From assembly GCA_021772025.1 (NCBI GenBank), contig JAETNT010000043.1:1-35153 (forward strand): a stretch of DNA of 35,153 nt, read 5' to 3'. This document shows, piece by piece, positions 1 through 8,374 of this stretch (position 1 is the stretch's first letter; the number at the start of each line of letters is the position of its first letter). The position numbers and the translations under genes were made by a program. Below the pieces are notes generated by a model. It saw nothing but the letters and a program-made list of their open reading frames with translations, ran no database searches and was not told where the DNA came from. This DNA comes from Enterocloster bolteae. GTDB lineage: Bacteria > Bacillota > Clostridia > Lachnospirales > Lachnospiraceae.

Positions 1-216
1 AGTGAGAGTGTAAGTACTGAGGCTAGCGAGAGCGTAAGTACCGAAAGCAGTGAAAGTGTAAGTACTGAGGCTAGCGAGAGCGTAAGCACCGAAGCCAGCG
101 AGAGCGTAAGTACTGAGGCCAGTGAGAGCGTAAGCACCGATGCAAGCGAGAGTGTAAGCACCGACGCAAGCGAGAGCGTAAGTACTGAGGCAAGTGAGAG
201 TGTAAGTACCGAAGCA
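1..216 (+). repeat. 24-bp tandem repeat, 9 copies (SESVSTEA unit)
   Basis: Nine back-to-back 24-bp units start at 1, 25, 49, 73, 97, 121, 145, 169 and 193. Each encodes Ser-Glu-Ser-Val-Ser-Thr-Glu/Asp-Ala, or Ser at the end of unit 2. Differences between units are mostly synonymous (AGT/AGC, GAG/GAA, ACT/ACC), which implies selection on the protein sequence. The array probably continues upstream of the window, and copy number is likely to vary between strains. Confidence 0.95.
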
Positions 217-1140
217 AGTGAGAGCGAAAGCACCAGTACCAGTGTCAGTGAAGTAGCCAGCGAAAGTACAAGTGCAAGTGAGGTAGCCAGCGAAAGCACC
301 AGCACCAGTGCCAGTGAAGTGGCCAGCGAAAGCGCAAGTGCAAGCGAGGTAGCCAGCGAAAGCACCAGCACCAGTGCAAGCGAGAGTGCAAGTACCAGTG
401 AGAGCCAGAGCACCAGTACCAGCATAAGCCAGAGTATTAGCACGAGTACAAGCCAAAGTATCAGTACCAGTGAAAGTGCCAGCGTTAGCGGAAGCCAGAG
501 CATCAGTACTAGCTTATCAGAAAGTGAGAGCGAAAGTCAGAGTACCAGTGCTAGCACCAGCCGCTCTTTAAGCGAGGATGCAAGCACCTCAGATAGTCTT
601 AGCACATGGAATAGTGATAATGTATTTGATGAGACTGAGCTGGAAGGCGGCGGAACTGGAGCAGGAGGAGGTTCAGCAGCAGATACCGCTGAGCCGGTTG
701 AAACAGTTACTGAGGAAGAACCGACTGAGACGGTTACAATTGAAGAACCAGCTGTACCTATGGAAGAGATGCCTGAGATGCCTGCAGCGGTAACCCAGAT
801 TAACGATGAGATAATTCCGCTTGCGGCAACCGGCAATGTGGGAATCCCGCAGCAGACAGATATTGAGGAATCCATCATACCGCTTGCAGAAGAAAATGAG
901 GAAGAACTGATAGAGATTGACGATGAAGAAGTACCTCTTGCAGTAGTTGACGAAGAGGAGGGCAATGAAGAACTGGAAGAAATCGAAGATCAGGAAGTAG
1001 CCCTTGCAGCAGGAGCCGTGGCGGAGAAAGTTTGGTGGTCATGGATTCCGTTCATAGGAGCAGCTGCAAGTATTGCAGATGGCTATCGCAGAAACAGGAA
1101 AGATAAAAAAGAACTTGGCGATGGCAAGCAGAAAAAATAA
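1..1140 (+). CDS. Serine-rich repeat surface glycoprotein, C-terminal part (5' end outside window)
   Basis: Frame 1 is open from the first base to the TAA at 1138-1140, so 379 C-terminal residues of a larger protein are visible. Residues 1-200 are almost pure alternating Ser: first SESVSTEA units, then SEVASES units, then [11 protein letters not shown] sequence. This is the low-complexity Ser/Thr backbone that GtfA/GtfB glycosylate in SRR adhesins. A Gly-rich linker (about 650-680) leads to an acidic Glu/Val/Pro region. That region holds four (I/V)(P/A)LA motifs at 814-825, 877-888, 931-942 and 997-1008. The end is a Trp-rich hydrophobic stretch (1030-1086, starting WWSWIPFIG) and a Lys/Arg-rich tail. 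No LPXTG motif is present. The gene directly precedes secY2, as expected for the dedicated cargo of an accessory Sec system. The SRR identity is secure. The anchoring mode is unknown and is probably a membrane tail or an atypical sorting signal. Confidence 0.9.
   Translation, partial: SESVSTEASESVSTESSESVSTEASESVSTEASESVSTEASESVSTDASESVSTDASESVSTEASESVSTEASESESTSTSVSEVASESTSASEVASESTSTSASEVASESASASEVASESTSTSASESASTSESQSTSTSISQSISTSTSQSISTSESASVSGSQSISTSLSESESESQSTSASTSRSLSEDASTSDSLSTWNSDNVFDETELEGGGTGAGGGSAADTAEPVETVTEEEPTETVTIEEPAVPMEEMPEMPAAVTQINDEIIPLAATGNVGIPQQTDIEESIIPLAEENEEELIEIDDEEVPLAVVDEEEGNEELEEIEDQEVALAAGAVAEKVWWSWIPFIGAAASIADGYRRNRKDKKELGDGKQKK
247..363 (+). repeat. SEVASES repeats within a 66-bp duplication
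   Basis: Four SEVASES-coding copies start at 247, 277, 313 and 343. The spacing alternates 30, 36, 30 bp, so a 66-bp unit (247-312) is repeated from 313 onward. This is a second repeat type in the same Ser-rich domain, distinct from the 24-bp array. Confidence 0.85.
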
Positions 1141-1166
1141 GTAAGAGCATTTAATAAACAAATGTG

Positions 1167-1196
1167 TATCTCTCCGGCAATTCTGCCGGAGAGATA
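1167..1196 (+). terminator. 13-bp perfect hairpin between SRR adhesin gene and secY2
   Basis: TATCTCTCCGGCA (1167-1179) and TGCCGGAGAGATA (1184-1196) are perfectly complementary around the loop ATTC. No T-run follows; the next bases are TATATGAAGGGG, which carry the secY2 ribosome site. The hairpin is therefore more likely a partial terminator or an mRNA-processing/stability element. It would let the very abundant adhesin be expressed above the export genes. Confidence 0.6.
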
Positions 1197-1214
1197 TATA
1201 TGAAGGGGTGTTAT

Positions 1215-2414
1215 TTGAAAAAGAATAAAACTCATGAGCTAAGGCGGAGGCTTCTCTTAACAGTGTTGATCCTTGCAATCTACATGATTGGAAGGAGCTT
1301 TCTGCTTTATAATATAGATCCGGCTGCATATCAGCTAGAAGAATTGAATTCCCAAAATATCATGATTTCTATGATCAGCGGAGACAGATACCGGTATACG
1401 GTTTTTGCCCTGGGCATTATGCCATATATTACATCAATGCTGATCATGTGGATATTTATGGCCATAAGAGGAGCCGAGTTTAAAGCTCGTTTTTCGCCTC
1501 AGAAGACGGAACGGGTTACCCTAATGTTGATGATAGCGATAGCGGCAGCATCAGCTGTGTCACGGACAGACGGTTTGGTGTTTAAAGAGTCGTTTATGGA
1601 TATCCGGATATTGAAAACAATCGCCGTTTTGGAGATGATAACGGGAGCGGCTATAATATACAAAATGGCTAGTATAAATAAAGATGATGGAATAGGTGGC
1701 CATGCCCCGATTATATTGGTAAATGTTTTGGATAACTTGGCTGCTACGGTACAGAAGTTTACATGGGGGGAACTTTACAGGCCAGTGATTCTCTGCCTAA
1801 TTATGGTGGCAGTGGTTTTAACTATGGAAAATATTATTATCCGCATTCCTGTTCAGCGGGTGTCTATCCATAATATTTATGCGGATAAAAGCTATATTGC
1901 GCTGAAATTGGCTCCTATTGGCGTAATGCCGGTTATGTTTGCCATTTCCTTTTTTATGATTCCTCAGCTAGTCGTGCAATTTCTTCTGCTGTTTTATGAA
2001 GAGAACTTCACTTTGCAGCTTATTTATGAGAAATTGAATCTGACAACCGTCCCTGGCGTGGCCATCTATCTTGGGATAGTTTTTGCATTGAATTTAATAT
2101 TTTCTTTTATCATGTTGACGCCGGGGGATATGGCGGAACAGCTGCAGAAAAACGGGGACAGCATCGTAGGTGTCTATGCAGGAAAGAAAACAAAGAGATA
2201 TTTAAGGAGAAAGCTGCTGATATTGGCATTTTTCAGCAGCTGTGTTTTGTGTTTGCTGATGGGGACATCTCTGGGCATGTCCGTGAGAGGGCAGATATCT
2301 TCGGAATTGGCGTTGTTCCCCTCAACAGTGATGATTCTGACCGGGCTTTTGTGTCCTATGTACCGGGAAGTGAAAGCATACCGGAAATTTGACTCGTATT
2401 CATTTTTTATCTAA
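1215..2414 (+). CDS. secY2: Accessory Sec translocase channel SecY2
   Basis: This is the membrane channel of the accessory Sec pathway, exporting the glycosylated serine-rich protein encoded just upstream. The 399-residue product has many hydrophobic segments in SecY arrangement. It begins with a short Lys-rich cytosolic end and the helix LLLTVLILAIYMIGRSF. It has SecY-like loops (for example RIPVQRV near residue 210) and a PGDMAEQLQKNGDSIVGV segment typical of SecY family C-terminal halves. The size matches SecY2, which is shorter than SecY. I chose the TTG at 1215 because GAAGGGG (1202-1208) lies 6 bases upstream. The in-frame ATG at 1200 has no ribosome site and an upstream ATG at 1164 lies before the hairpin. 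Together with asp1-3 and secA2 the assignment is firm. Confidence 0.9.
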   Translation: MKKNKTHELRRRLLLTVLILAIYMIGRSFLLYNIDPAAYQLEELNSQNIMISMISGDRYRYTVFALGIMPYITSMLIMWIFMAIRGAEFKARFSPQKTERVTLMLMIAIAAASAVSRTDGLVFKESFMDIRILKTIAVLEMITGAAIIYKMASINKDDGIGGHAPIILVNVLDNLAATVQKFTWGELYRPVILCLIMVAVVLTMENIIIRIPVQRVSIHNIYADKSYIALKLAPIGVMPVMFAISFFMIPQLVVQFLLLFYEENFTLQLIYEKLNLTTVPGVAIYLGIVFALNLIFSFIMLTPGDMAEQLQKNGDSIVGVYAGKKTKRYLRRKLLILAFFSSCVLCLLMGTSLGMSVRGQISSELALFPSTVMILTGLLCPMYREVKAYRKFDSYSFFI

Positions 2415-2441
2415 TTGTTGGAAAGGATGTAACCATACCTG

Positions 2442-4070
2442 ATGTTGTATTTTATACCAGCCTGGTATTTGAAGAATGAATGGAAGGAAGATGAACAGTT
2501 CTGGTACAGGCGCCGGATGAAGACGGAAACCGATGATACGGTTAAGCAAATCCAGCTGTTTCAGAGAAATTCTATTTGTGAATACAAGATTTTGTTATTG
2601 TCCTATGCGCCTAATTTCAGGCATTTTCTCCATAGGCAGGGAGTGTTCCGGGTTCCCTATTGGTCTGTATTTGACGCCATACAGGAGGTCCAGAGGAAGA
2701 AGCAGGCGATTCTTTCTTTCCACAGCCTTAATTGGCCCAAAGATATTGAATTTATCTATACGCCCTTTTCCATCGTTGCTATGCTGAATAAGGAAAAGTA
2801 TGCCTTGATTGAGTTCGGGGAATATGGGAATCCCATACAGGTGAATTTGTACCGGGACGGGCAGATCAGCCGGAAAAATATATATGATGACAGGGGTTTT
2901 ATTTCCTGCACTTCTGTATATGAAAATGGCAACAAGGCCTATGACCAGTATCTGACGGAAAAAGGAGTCTGGAAACTGTGCCATTTTGCTGATGGCCATG
3001 TGGTAGTAAATCCTCGCAGTAATCAATATTTGATTCGTACACAGAGGATCCAAAAGCAGATACCCTTTTCGAAGAATACTTATGGTTCTATGGAGGAAGT
3101 CATTGAAGAGGTTTTTAAGGAGGCTCTTGAGACTACCCAGTATGCGGACATGTTTTGTGCGGCAGTGCATCCGCAGCACTTATCCCTGCTGGGTCGGTTG
3201 CTGATAGGAAGGAAGACCTGTTTTTCAATTTTTGAAAACAGGTTTCCATTGGATGGAAAGCAGGCGGCAGTGGAGGTTCTTTCCAATGGGGCCTATATCG
3301 TAACGGATTCGGAAGAAAACCTAGCAATGATTTCAAGACAGAAGGGCTTAGAAAATACAGCGAAAAAGAGTATCCCTCCTTATGATACCCGAGTAGATCC
3401 CGGAATCAGCCAGCAGATAAATGTACAGAAGATTTTGTTTCCGGTAGATCATCTGCCGGCGGGGGTTCTGGAAGAGGCGGTAAAGCAGCTGGCGGCATAT
3501 CTGGAGGAAAATAAGGACGCTCGGGTGCATCTGTTTACCAGAAATGCAGAATTTAACCGGGAGGATGTGCTGCTGAAAAAAGTTAGTGAAATATTAAGGA
3601 GCAGTGATTATCCCTCTGAATGGGCCAGAAAAGAGGATCCGAACAAATCCGAAAACCCTCTGGACGAGGAAGAGCAGCTTCCGATTTTGTTTATCGTAGA
3701 GCAATGCATAGATGAACTGTCAGTAAACAAATGTGTAAGAGAGCAGCGGATTTTGGTGGATCTGGCTGACACACCAGATCTGTTTTTACAGATATCCTGC
3801 GTCAGCATGGGGGTTCCTCAGGTTTTAAAGACTGCCACACAGTATATGCGTCCTGGGAAAAACGGGCGCATTAACAAGGATCTGGCTAAATTAGGGAAGG
3901 ACTTGGCGTATTATCTGGAGAGCCTGAGCAACTGGAATGAGGCGGTTATCCAGTCTTACGAGCTTGGAAAAACCCACACCACACAGTATTTGATCAAACA
4001 ATGGAAAGAGGTTATTGTCAGCATTGGAAACAGTACGGGTATTGCAGCTGGGAACAGAAGATTTCAGTAA
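2442..4070 (+). CDS. asp1: Accessory Sec system protein Asp1
   Basis: Asp1 is a cytosolic component of the accessory Sec export machine. It has a degenerate glycosyltransferase-like fold and helps Asp2, Asp3 and SecA2 hand the glycosylated adhesin to SecY2. The 542-residue protein starts MLYFIPAWY with several Trp residues in the first 25 positions, typical of Asp1. It lies between secY2 (27 bp gap) and asp2 (overlapping), the conserved order in streptococcal and clostridial loci. A purine-rich ribosome site, GGAAAGGATG, lies at 2420-2429; its spacing to the ATG is somewhat long. No catalytic glycosyltransferase motif is evident, which fits a non-enzymatic role. Identification rests on N-terminal similarity, size and synteny. 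Confidence 0.88.
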   Translation: MLYFIPAWYLKNEWKEDEQFWYRRRMKTETDDTVKQIQLFQRNSICEYKILLLSYAPNFRHFLHRQGVFRVPYWSVFDAIQEVQRKKQAILSFHSLNWPKDIEFIYTPFSIVAMLNKEKYALIEFGEYGNPIQVNLYRDGQISRKNIYDDRGFISCTSVYENGNKAYDQYLTEKGVWKLCHFADGHVVVNPRSNQYLIRTQRIQKQIPFSKNTYGSMEEVIEEVFKEALETTQYADMFCAAVHPQHLSLLGRLLIGRKTCFSIFENRFPLDGKQAAVEVLSNGAYIVTDSEENLAMISRQKGLENTAKKSIPPYDTRVDPGISQQINVQKILFPVDHLPAGVLEEAVKQLAAYLEENKDARVHLFTRNAEFNREDVLLKKVSEILRSSDYPSEWARKEDPNKSENPLDEEEQLPILFIVEQCIDELSVNKCVREQRILVDLADTPDLFLQISCVSMGVPQVLKTATQYMRPGKNGRINKDLAKLGKDLAYYLESLSNWNEAVIQSYELGKTHTTQYLIKQWKEVIVSIGNSTGIAAGNRRFQ

Positions 4071-5559
4071 GATTTTGCCGGTATCGGAGTGCGCCGAGTG
4101 GCATTATGAACCGGATTTTTCCGAGTTGCCGGAACAGGACTTTGAGGTGGTCATTCTGGATCGGGAGATTACCAGCGATGAATTTGATTACCTGATCCGG
4201 TTTATGAGGGCTTATTGCCTGTTTCTTACGGAAAAGGTTCCCTTAAAAGAAGGGAGTGGGACGCAGCAGCTTTTCTTAAGGAAAATAGGAAAGCGGATTT
4301 CTGCGGAAGAATTAAAGCTTCTCCTGAAGGAAGAGTTGCCAGACTATTTCCCAGGATCTTATGGAGAAAAATATCAACCGAAGAATCTTGCCGTGGCTCA
4401 AGGATTTAAGGGAAAAGTTTCATGGAAGGGGATGGAAAGGGTTGAGCTGGAGGGCGATTACGGAAATGAACTGACGCAGATCGTGTTTTGGAGAACGAAT
4501 CTTCCGTTTTTTGAAGACCAAAATACGGATTTTTGGTTGGAGTATGAAAAGGACGATACCGTAGAAATATCCTTGGAGATATCCTCTCTCCAGTTTACAT
4601 ATGGCACGGATCCCCAATTCCCTAACGTGTGGAATTTTTCAGAAAAGGAATTGGAGGATATTGTCTCTATTTCAAACAAAAGTGGGAAAAGGGGATTTCT
4701 ATTTGCATCTCTAAAGGCAAAGGGGAAAGGGCGCTTGTCTGTGATTGCTCTTCATGATCGCAAATCCAGAAGGGGAAAGGGAGATTTTTTGCCCGGCGGG
4801 AAAAGGAGGCTCACCTCAAAACGGGAAGAGATTTTTTACTATTTTGATCCCGGCAATTTAAAGCCGCCCCTTAATGTTTACTTTTCCGGCTATAAGACTA
4901 AGGAAGGGTTTGAAGGGTACTATATGATGAGGAAGATGCAGCATCCTTTCCTTTTAATTGCAGAAGCCAGGCTGGAAGGGGGAAGCTTTTACATCGGCTC
5001 AGAAGAGTATGAAGGCACTCTGGAGGGGATATTGCGGGAGCATATAGAAAGACTGGGATTTCAGAATTCCGATGTAATCCTGTCAGGACTTTCCATGGGG
5101 ACATTCGGGGCGCTGTATTACGGATGCAAGATCCGGCCCAATACCATATTGATAGGGAAGCCCTTGGCCAGTATTGGAGATGTAGTTGGAAATGAACGGC
5201 TGAAATCCCCTGACGGCTCCCATTCCTGGCTGGATGTCCTTCACAAAACATACGGCAATCTGGAATCGGATTCGATAAGACAGCTGAACCGAAGGTTTTG
5301 GGATGTATTTGACCGCACGGACTGGAGCAAAACCCGGTTTGCAGTGGCATATATGATTGAGGATGAACTGGATGAAAATGCCTATGAGAACCTCCAATTC
5401 CATTTAAAGGATGCAGGGGTGAGGATCTATGGCAAAGGGCTCCATGGCCGGCACAATGACAATACGCCTGGAATTGTCCAGTGGTTTAGAAGTCAGTACC
5501 AGGACATTATAGAAAATGACTTTGATAAGACAAGAAAGAAAATAGGCGGACAGAAATGA
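4015..5559 (+). CDS. asp2: Accessory Sec system protein Asp2 (putative adhesin O-acetyltransferase)
   Basis: Asp2 belongs to the Asp1-3 complex. In Streptococcus gordonii it also O-acetylates GlcNAc on the adhesin through an alpha/beta-hydrolase-like Ser-acid-His triad. Here the nucleophile elbow is G-L-S-M-G with Ser360. The late GLHGRH segment supplies the likely catalytic His (H477 or H480), and an acidic stretch around residues 446-452 (IEDELDENAYE) supplies the acid. The active site therefore looks intact. The product is 514 residues from the TTG at 4015, overlapping the end of asp1 by 56 bases. A TTG at 4024, giving METVRVLQLG, is an equally plausible start behind GGAAAGAGG (4003-4011). 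asp3 overlaps the stop by 4 bases, so the genes are translationally coupled. Confidence 0.88.
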   Translation: MSALETVRVLQLGTEDFSKILPVSECAEWHYEPDFSELPEQDFEVVILDREITSDEFDYLIRFMRAYCLFLTEKVPLKEGSGTQQLFLRKIGKRISAEELKLLLKEELPDYFPGSYGEKYQPKNLAVAQGFKGKVSWKGMERVELEGDYGNELTQIVFWRTNLPFFEDQNTDFWLEYEKDDTVEISLEISSLQFTYGTDPQFPNVWNFSEKELEDIVSISNKSGKRGFLFASLKAKGKGRLSVIALHDRKSRRGKGDFLPGGKRRLTSKREEIFYYFDPGNLKPPLNVYFSGYKTKEGFEGYYMMRKMQHPFLLIAEARLEGGSFYIGSEEYEGTLEGILREHIERLGFQNSDVILSGLSMGTFGALYYGCKIRPNTILIGKPLASIGDVVGNERLKSPDGSHSWLDVLHKTYGNLESDSIRQLNRRFWDVFDRTDWSKTRFAVAYMIEDELDENAYENLQFHLKDAGVRIYGKGLHGRHNDNTPGIVQWFRSQYQDIIENDFDKTRKKIGGQK

Positions 5560-6002
5560 TAACAGCTCAATCATGGAAAATTTATTGGAATGAATATGTG
5601 AAAGATTCCTATCTGTATGGAACAGAAATTTATTTTCATGCAAAGGACAATATAGAATTTAAAAATCAGCTGTTACAGCCGGGGGCAGTGATAAAACGTT
5701 GGTTCTCTAAAGTAAATTATCAGATGATGCGTGTGGAACCGTCTCTCCCTATGATAGACGGCGAGGGGCGGTACCATATTAGTCTGGATGCGTCTTCAGA
5801 ACCGGCGGATGGGCTGCTTTTAAAGCTTATCTTTTATGACCGCTATGACGCAGAAGCAGGGAGCCAGATTATACGGGACGGGGAAGGGGATTTCCAATGC
5901 CCCATAAAAACCTTTAGCTATGAAGTACAGCTGATTAATGGCGGCGTAACGCAGCTTTACTTTCATTCTATAACAATAACGGAAGTAACAGATGAGGAAT
6001 AG
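5556..6002 (+). CDS. asp3: Accessory Sec system protein Asp3
   Basis: Asp3 is a small soluble component that bridges Asp1, Asp2 and SecA2 and binds unfolded serine-rich substrate. The 148-residue protein has no membrane segment and a beta-rich pattern, with alternating hydrophobic strands from about residue 30 to the end. This fits the carbohydrate-binding-module-like fold of the family. It starts in an ATGA overlap with asp2 and ends 11 bases inside secA2, so the three genes form one translationally coupled unit. Asp3 sequences diverge strongly, so the call rests partly on position and length. No other protein family is expected in this slot. Confidence 0.85.
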   Translation: MITAQSWKIYWNEYVKDSYLYGTEIYFHAKDNIEFKNQLLQPGAVIKRWFSKVNYQMMRVEPSLPMIDGEGRYHISLDASSEPADGLLLKLIFYDRYDAEAGSQIIRDGEGDFQCPIKTFSYEVQLINGGVTQLYFHSITITEVTDEE

Positions 6003-8328
6003 GAAACTTTATCAAATATTAAAAAAAGTAAAAAAAGAACAGTTGGCTGTGAGAAAATTAAGTGACAGTGCTCTGCAGAGAAAGACGGAAGAGTTCCGGG
6101 CCTGTATTTCCAAGGGAATGTCAACAAACAGCATCCTTCCCAAGGCCTTTGCGGTAGTATGCGAGGCGGATCGGAGGATTTTGGGCAAGGAGCCATATGA
6201 CTGCCAGATCTTGGGAGGAATTGCACTTCATTATGGCTATCTGGCAGAGATGAATACCGGCGAGGGGAAGACGCTGACAGCCACTATGCCCCTTTACCTT
6301 AACGCATTGACGGGGAAAAGTACCATGCTGGTTACAGCCAATGACTATCTGGCGGATCGTGACGCACAGGAGATGGGGCCGGTATATGAATTTCTGGGAA
6401 TGACAGTGTCCTCAGGCGTGAATAAGGAGCAAAGAGAAGGTGTGAGAAACGATGGAAAGCGCCGGATTTATGATGCGGATATTGTCTATACTACCCATTC
6501 GACTCTTGGCTTTGACTATCTCTTGAATAACCTGGTGTCCAGCGCCCAGGATCGTTTTATGAGAGAGTTTTATTATGTGATTATCGATGAGGCGGATATG
6601 GTGCTGATGGATGCGGCTACCATGCCCCTGGTTATATCCGGTGTGCCCCGTGTTCAATCCGGTTTCTACGAGCTGGCAGACTTTTTTGTGACCACCTTGC
6701 AGCCGGAACGGGATTACATAGAGGAGGAGAAGAGCGTATGGCTTACAGACGAGGGGGTAGCTTATGCGGAGCGGTATTTCCGGATAAAAAAATTCTATGC
6801 GGCGGAAAATTTTGAGCTGAATCGGCATGTGACTCTTGCCCTAAAGGCCCATATTATTATGGAAAGAGATAAGGACTATGTAGTGACGGAAAAGGGAGAA
6901 GTATCACTGCTAGATAACGGTACCGGAAGAATCTTGACAGGTATGAAGTTGAGAGGCGGTATGCATCAAGCTATCGAAGCCAAGGAAAAGTTAAAGATCA
7001 CCCAGGAAAATCGCTCCATTGCCTCCATAACCTATCAAAACCTGTTCCTGCTGTTTCCCCGTATGGCGGGGATGAGCGGCACTATCGCAGATGCCAGGAG
7101 GGAGCTTTATAGGGTCTATAAAAAGAAGGTGGCGGTTATTCCGCCCAATCGGCCTCTTCAAAGGGAGGATAAAAAGGATCTGTTTTTCAAAAATGCGGAG
7201 ATCCAGTATGAGGAAGCGGTAAAGGAGGTGCTGAGGCGTCACGAGACAGGACAGCCGGTGCTGATTGTGACCTCCACTATCGCGGATACAGAACTGATTT
7301 CCCGTGTATTGCTTGAAAAACAGGTGGCCCACAGCGTGCTCAATGCCAATAATGCATACTGGGAAGCTCAGATCATTAAGGAAGCAGGCCAAAAAGGGGC
7401 GGTTACTGTATCTACCGGCATGGCGGGCCGTGGGACAGATATCCGGTTGGGGCCGGGAGCCAGAGAGCTGGGCGGGCTTGCCGTTATCGGAATCGGCCGT
7501 ATGGCAAATATCCGCCTGGAACGGCAGGCAAGAGGCCGTGCAGGCCGTCAGGGGGATCCGGGGAGTAGCCAGTTTTTTGTCTCTCTTGAGGATGATACGG
7601 TGTCTGCAGTAGGAGAGAAGATACTGGAACGGTATGTGGATAAAGACAGGTGGATTTCCAAACGAAAGCTGAAAAAGCTGATTAACGGGACACAAAAGCT
7701 TTTAGAAGAGCAGGCGGTTTCCCAGAGAAAACGGTCAGTGGATTATGACAAAGTAATGAAACGGCAGAGGACAATGATGTATGACGTGAGAAACCGACTG
7801 CTGGACGGCGGAAGCCTGGAGTTGGAGACCGTGCAGCAGCTGGCCAGTGAGAGCGTCCAGATGTTTCTGAAAGAGCATAGGGAGCTTGCCACAGGAGATA
7901 TTACCAGATATGTGCTGGACAATATCACCTATAATTTGAGCAGTCGGTTTCTGAATATCGGGCCGGTAAAAAAGCGGTCTGAGAAAAAGAGGCTGAAACG
8001 GGCATTATTATCTTATGTATCTGTGGTATGGAAGGATAAAGTAAAAATGTTTTCATCAGAGGGCGAATTAAAAGAATATATTCGTCTTTGCTGCCTGCAT
8101 GCACTTGATGATGCATGGGTAGAACAGGTGGATTATCTGCAGCAGCTGCAGTACGTTGTCAGCGGCCGATCCACGGCCCAGAGGAATCCAGTGTTTGAGT
8201 ACCAGGAGGAAGCCTATGATTCTTTCCTTCTCATGGAAAAAACTATTAAACGGGAAATTGTAAGAAACATTTTCCTGGGGCAAAAGCAATACAGTAAAAC
8301 AGGAGAAATGCAGGTGTTATTCCCCTGA
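5992..8328 (+). CDS. secA2: Accessory Sec motor ATPase SecA2
   Basis: SecA2 is the ATPase that drives export of the serine-rich glycoprotein through SecY2. The Walker A segment MNTGEGKT lies at residues 87-94. The DEAD-type motif II (DEAD) is at 199-202. The arginine-finger helicase motif RGRAGRQGDPGS is near residues 514-525. The length, 778 residues, is shorter than housekeeping SecA (about 840-900). The C-terminal zinc-binding CxCxnCH tail is absent, both typical of accessory SecA2. The start ATG at 5992 is 11 bases inside asp3 and is preceded by GGAAG. Motif VI reads MANIRLERQARGRAGRQ, where canonical SecA has an ESRRID-type segment. This divergence is in line with a dedicated motor and not the essential SecA. 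Confidence 0.95.
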   Translation: MRNRKLYQILKKVKKEQLAVRKLSDSALQRKTEEFRACISKGMSTNSILPKAFAVVCEADRRILGKEPYDCQILGGIALHYGYLAEMNTGEGKTLTATMPLYLNALTGKSTMLVTANDYLADRDAQEMGPVYEFLGMTVSSGVNKEQREGVRNDGKRRIYDADIVYTTHSTLGFDYLLNNLVSSAQDRFMREFYYVIIDEADMVLMDAATMPLVISGVPRVQSGFYELADFFVTTLQPERDYIEEEKSVWLTDEGVAYAERYFRIKKFYAAENFELNRHVTLALKAHIIMERDKDYVVTEKGEVSLLDNGTGRILTGMKLRGGMHQAIEAKEKLKITQENRSIASITYQNLFLLFPRMAGMSGTIADARRELYRVYKKKVAVIPPNRPLQREDKKDLFFKNAEIQYEEAVKEVLRRHETGQPVLIVTSTIADTELISRVLLEKQVAHSVLNANNAYWEAQIIKEAGQKGAVTVSTGMAGRGTDIRLGPGARELGGLAVIGIGRMANIRLERQARGRAGRQGDPGSSQFFVSLEDDTVSAVGEKILERYVDKDRWISKRKLKKLINGTQKLLEEQAVSQRKRSVDYDKVMKRQRTMMYDVRNRLLDGGSLELETVQQLASESVQMFLKEHRELATGDITRYVLDNITYNLSSRFLNIGPVKKRSEKKRLKRALLSYVSVVWKDKVKMFSSEGELKEYIRLCCLHALDDAWVEQVDYLQQLQYVVSGRSTAQRNPVFEYQEEAYDSFLLMEKTIKREIVRNIFLGQKQYSKTGEMQVLFP

Positions 8329-8374
8329 CAGGCACGGAAAGCAAAAATAAAAGCAAAGGATATAGGAAACGGGA

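Noticed and set aside
1..216. CRISPR-like array
   Set aside because: The repeats are directly adjacent without spacers and form an open coding frame for a Ser-rich protein.
537..965. Minus-strand 142-residue frame
   Set aside because: It is the antisense of the Ser/Glu-rich adhesin; its Ser-rich composition is a mirror of the repeat codons, with no ribosome site.
1164..1214. SecY2 start at 1164 or 1200
   Set aside because: The extra N-terminal residues would be encoded by the hairpin and no ribosome site fits; GAAGGGG matches TTG 1215.
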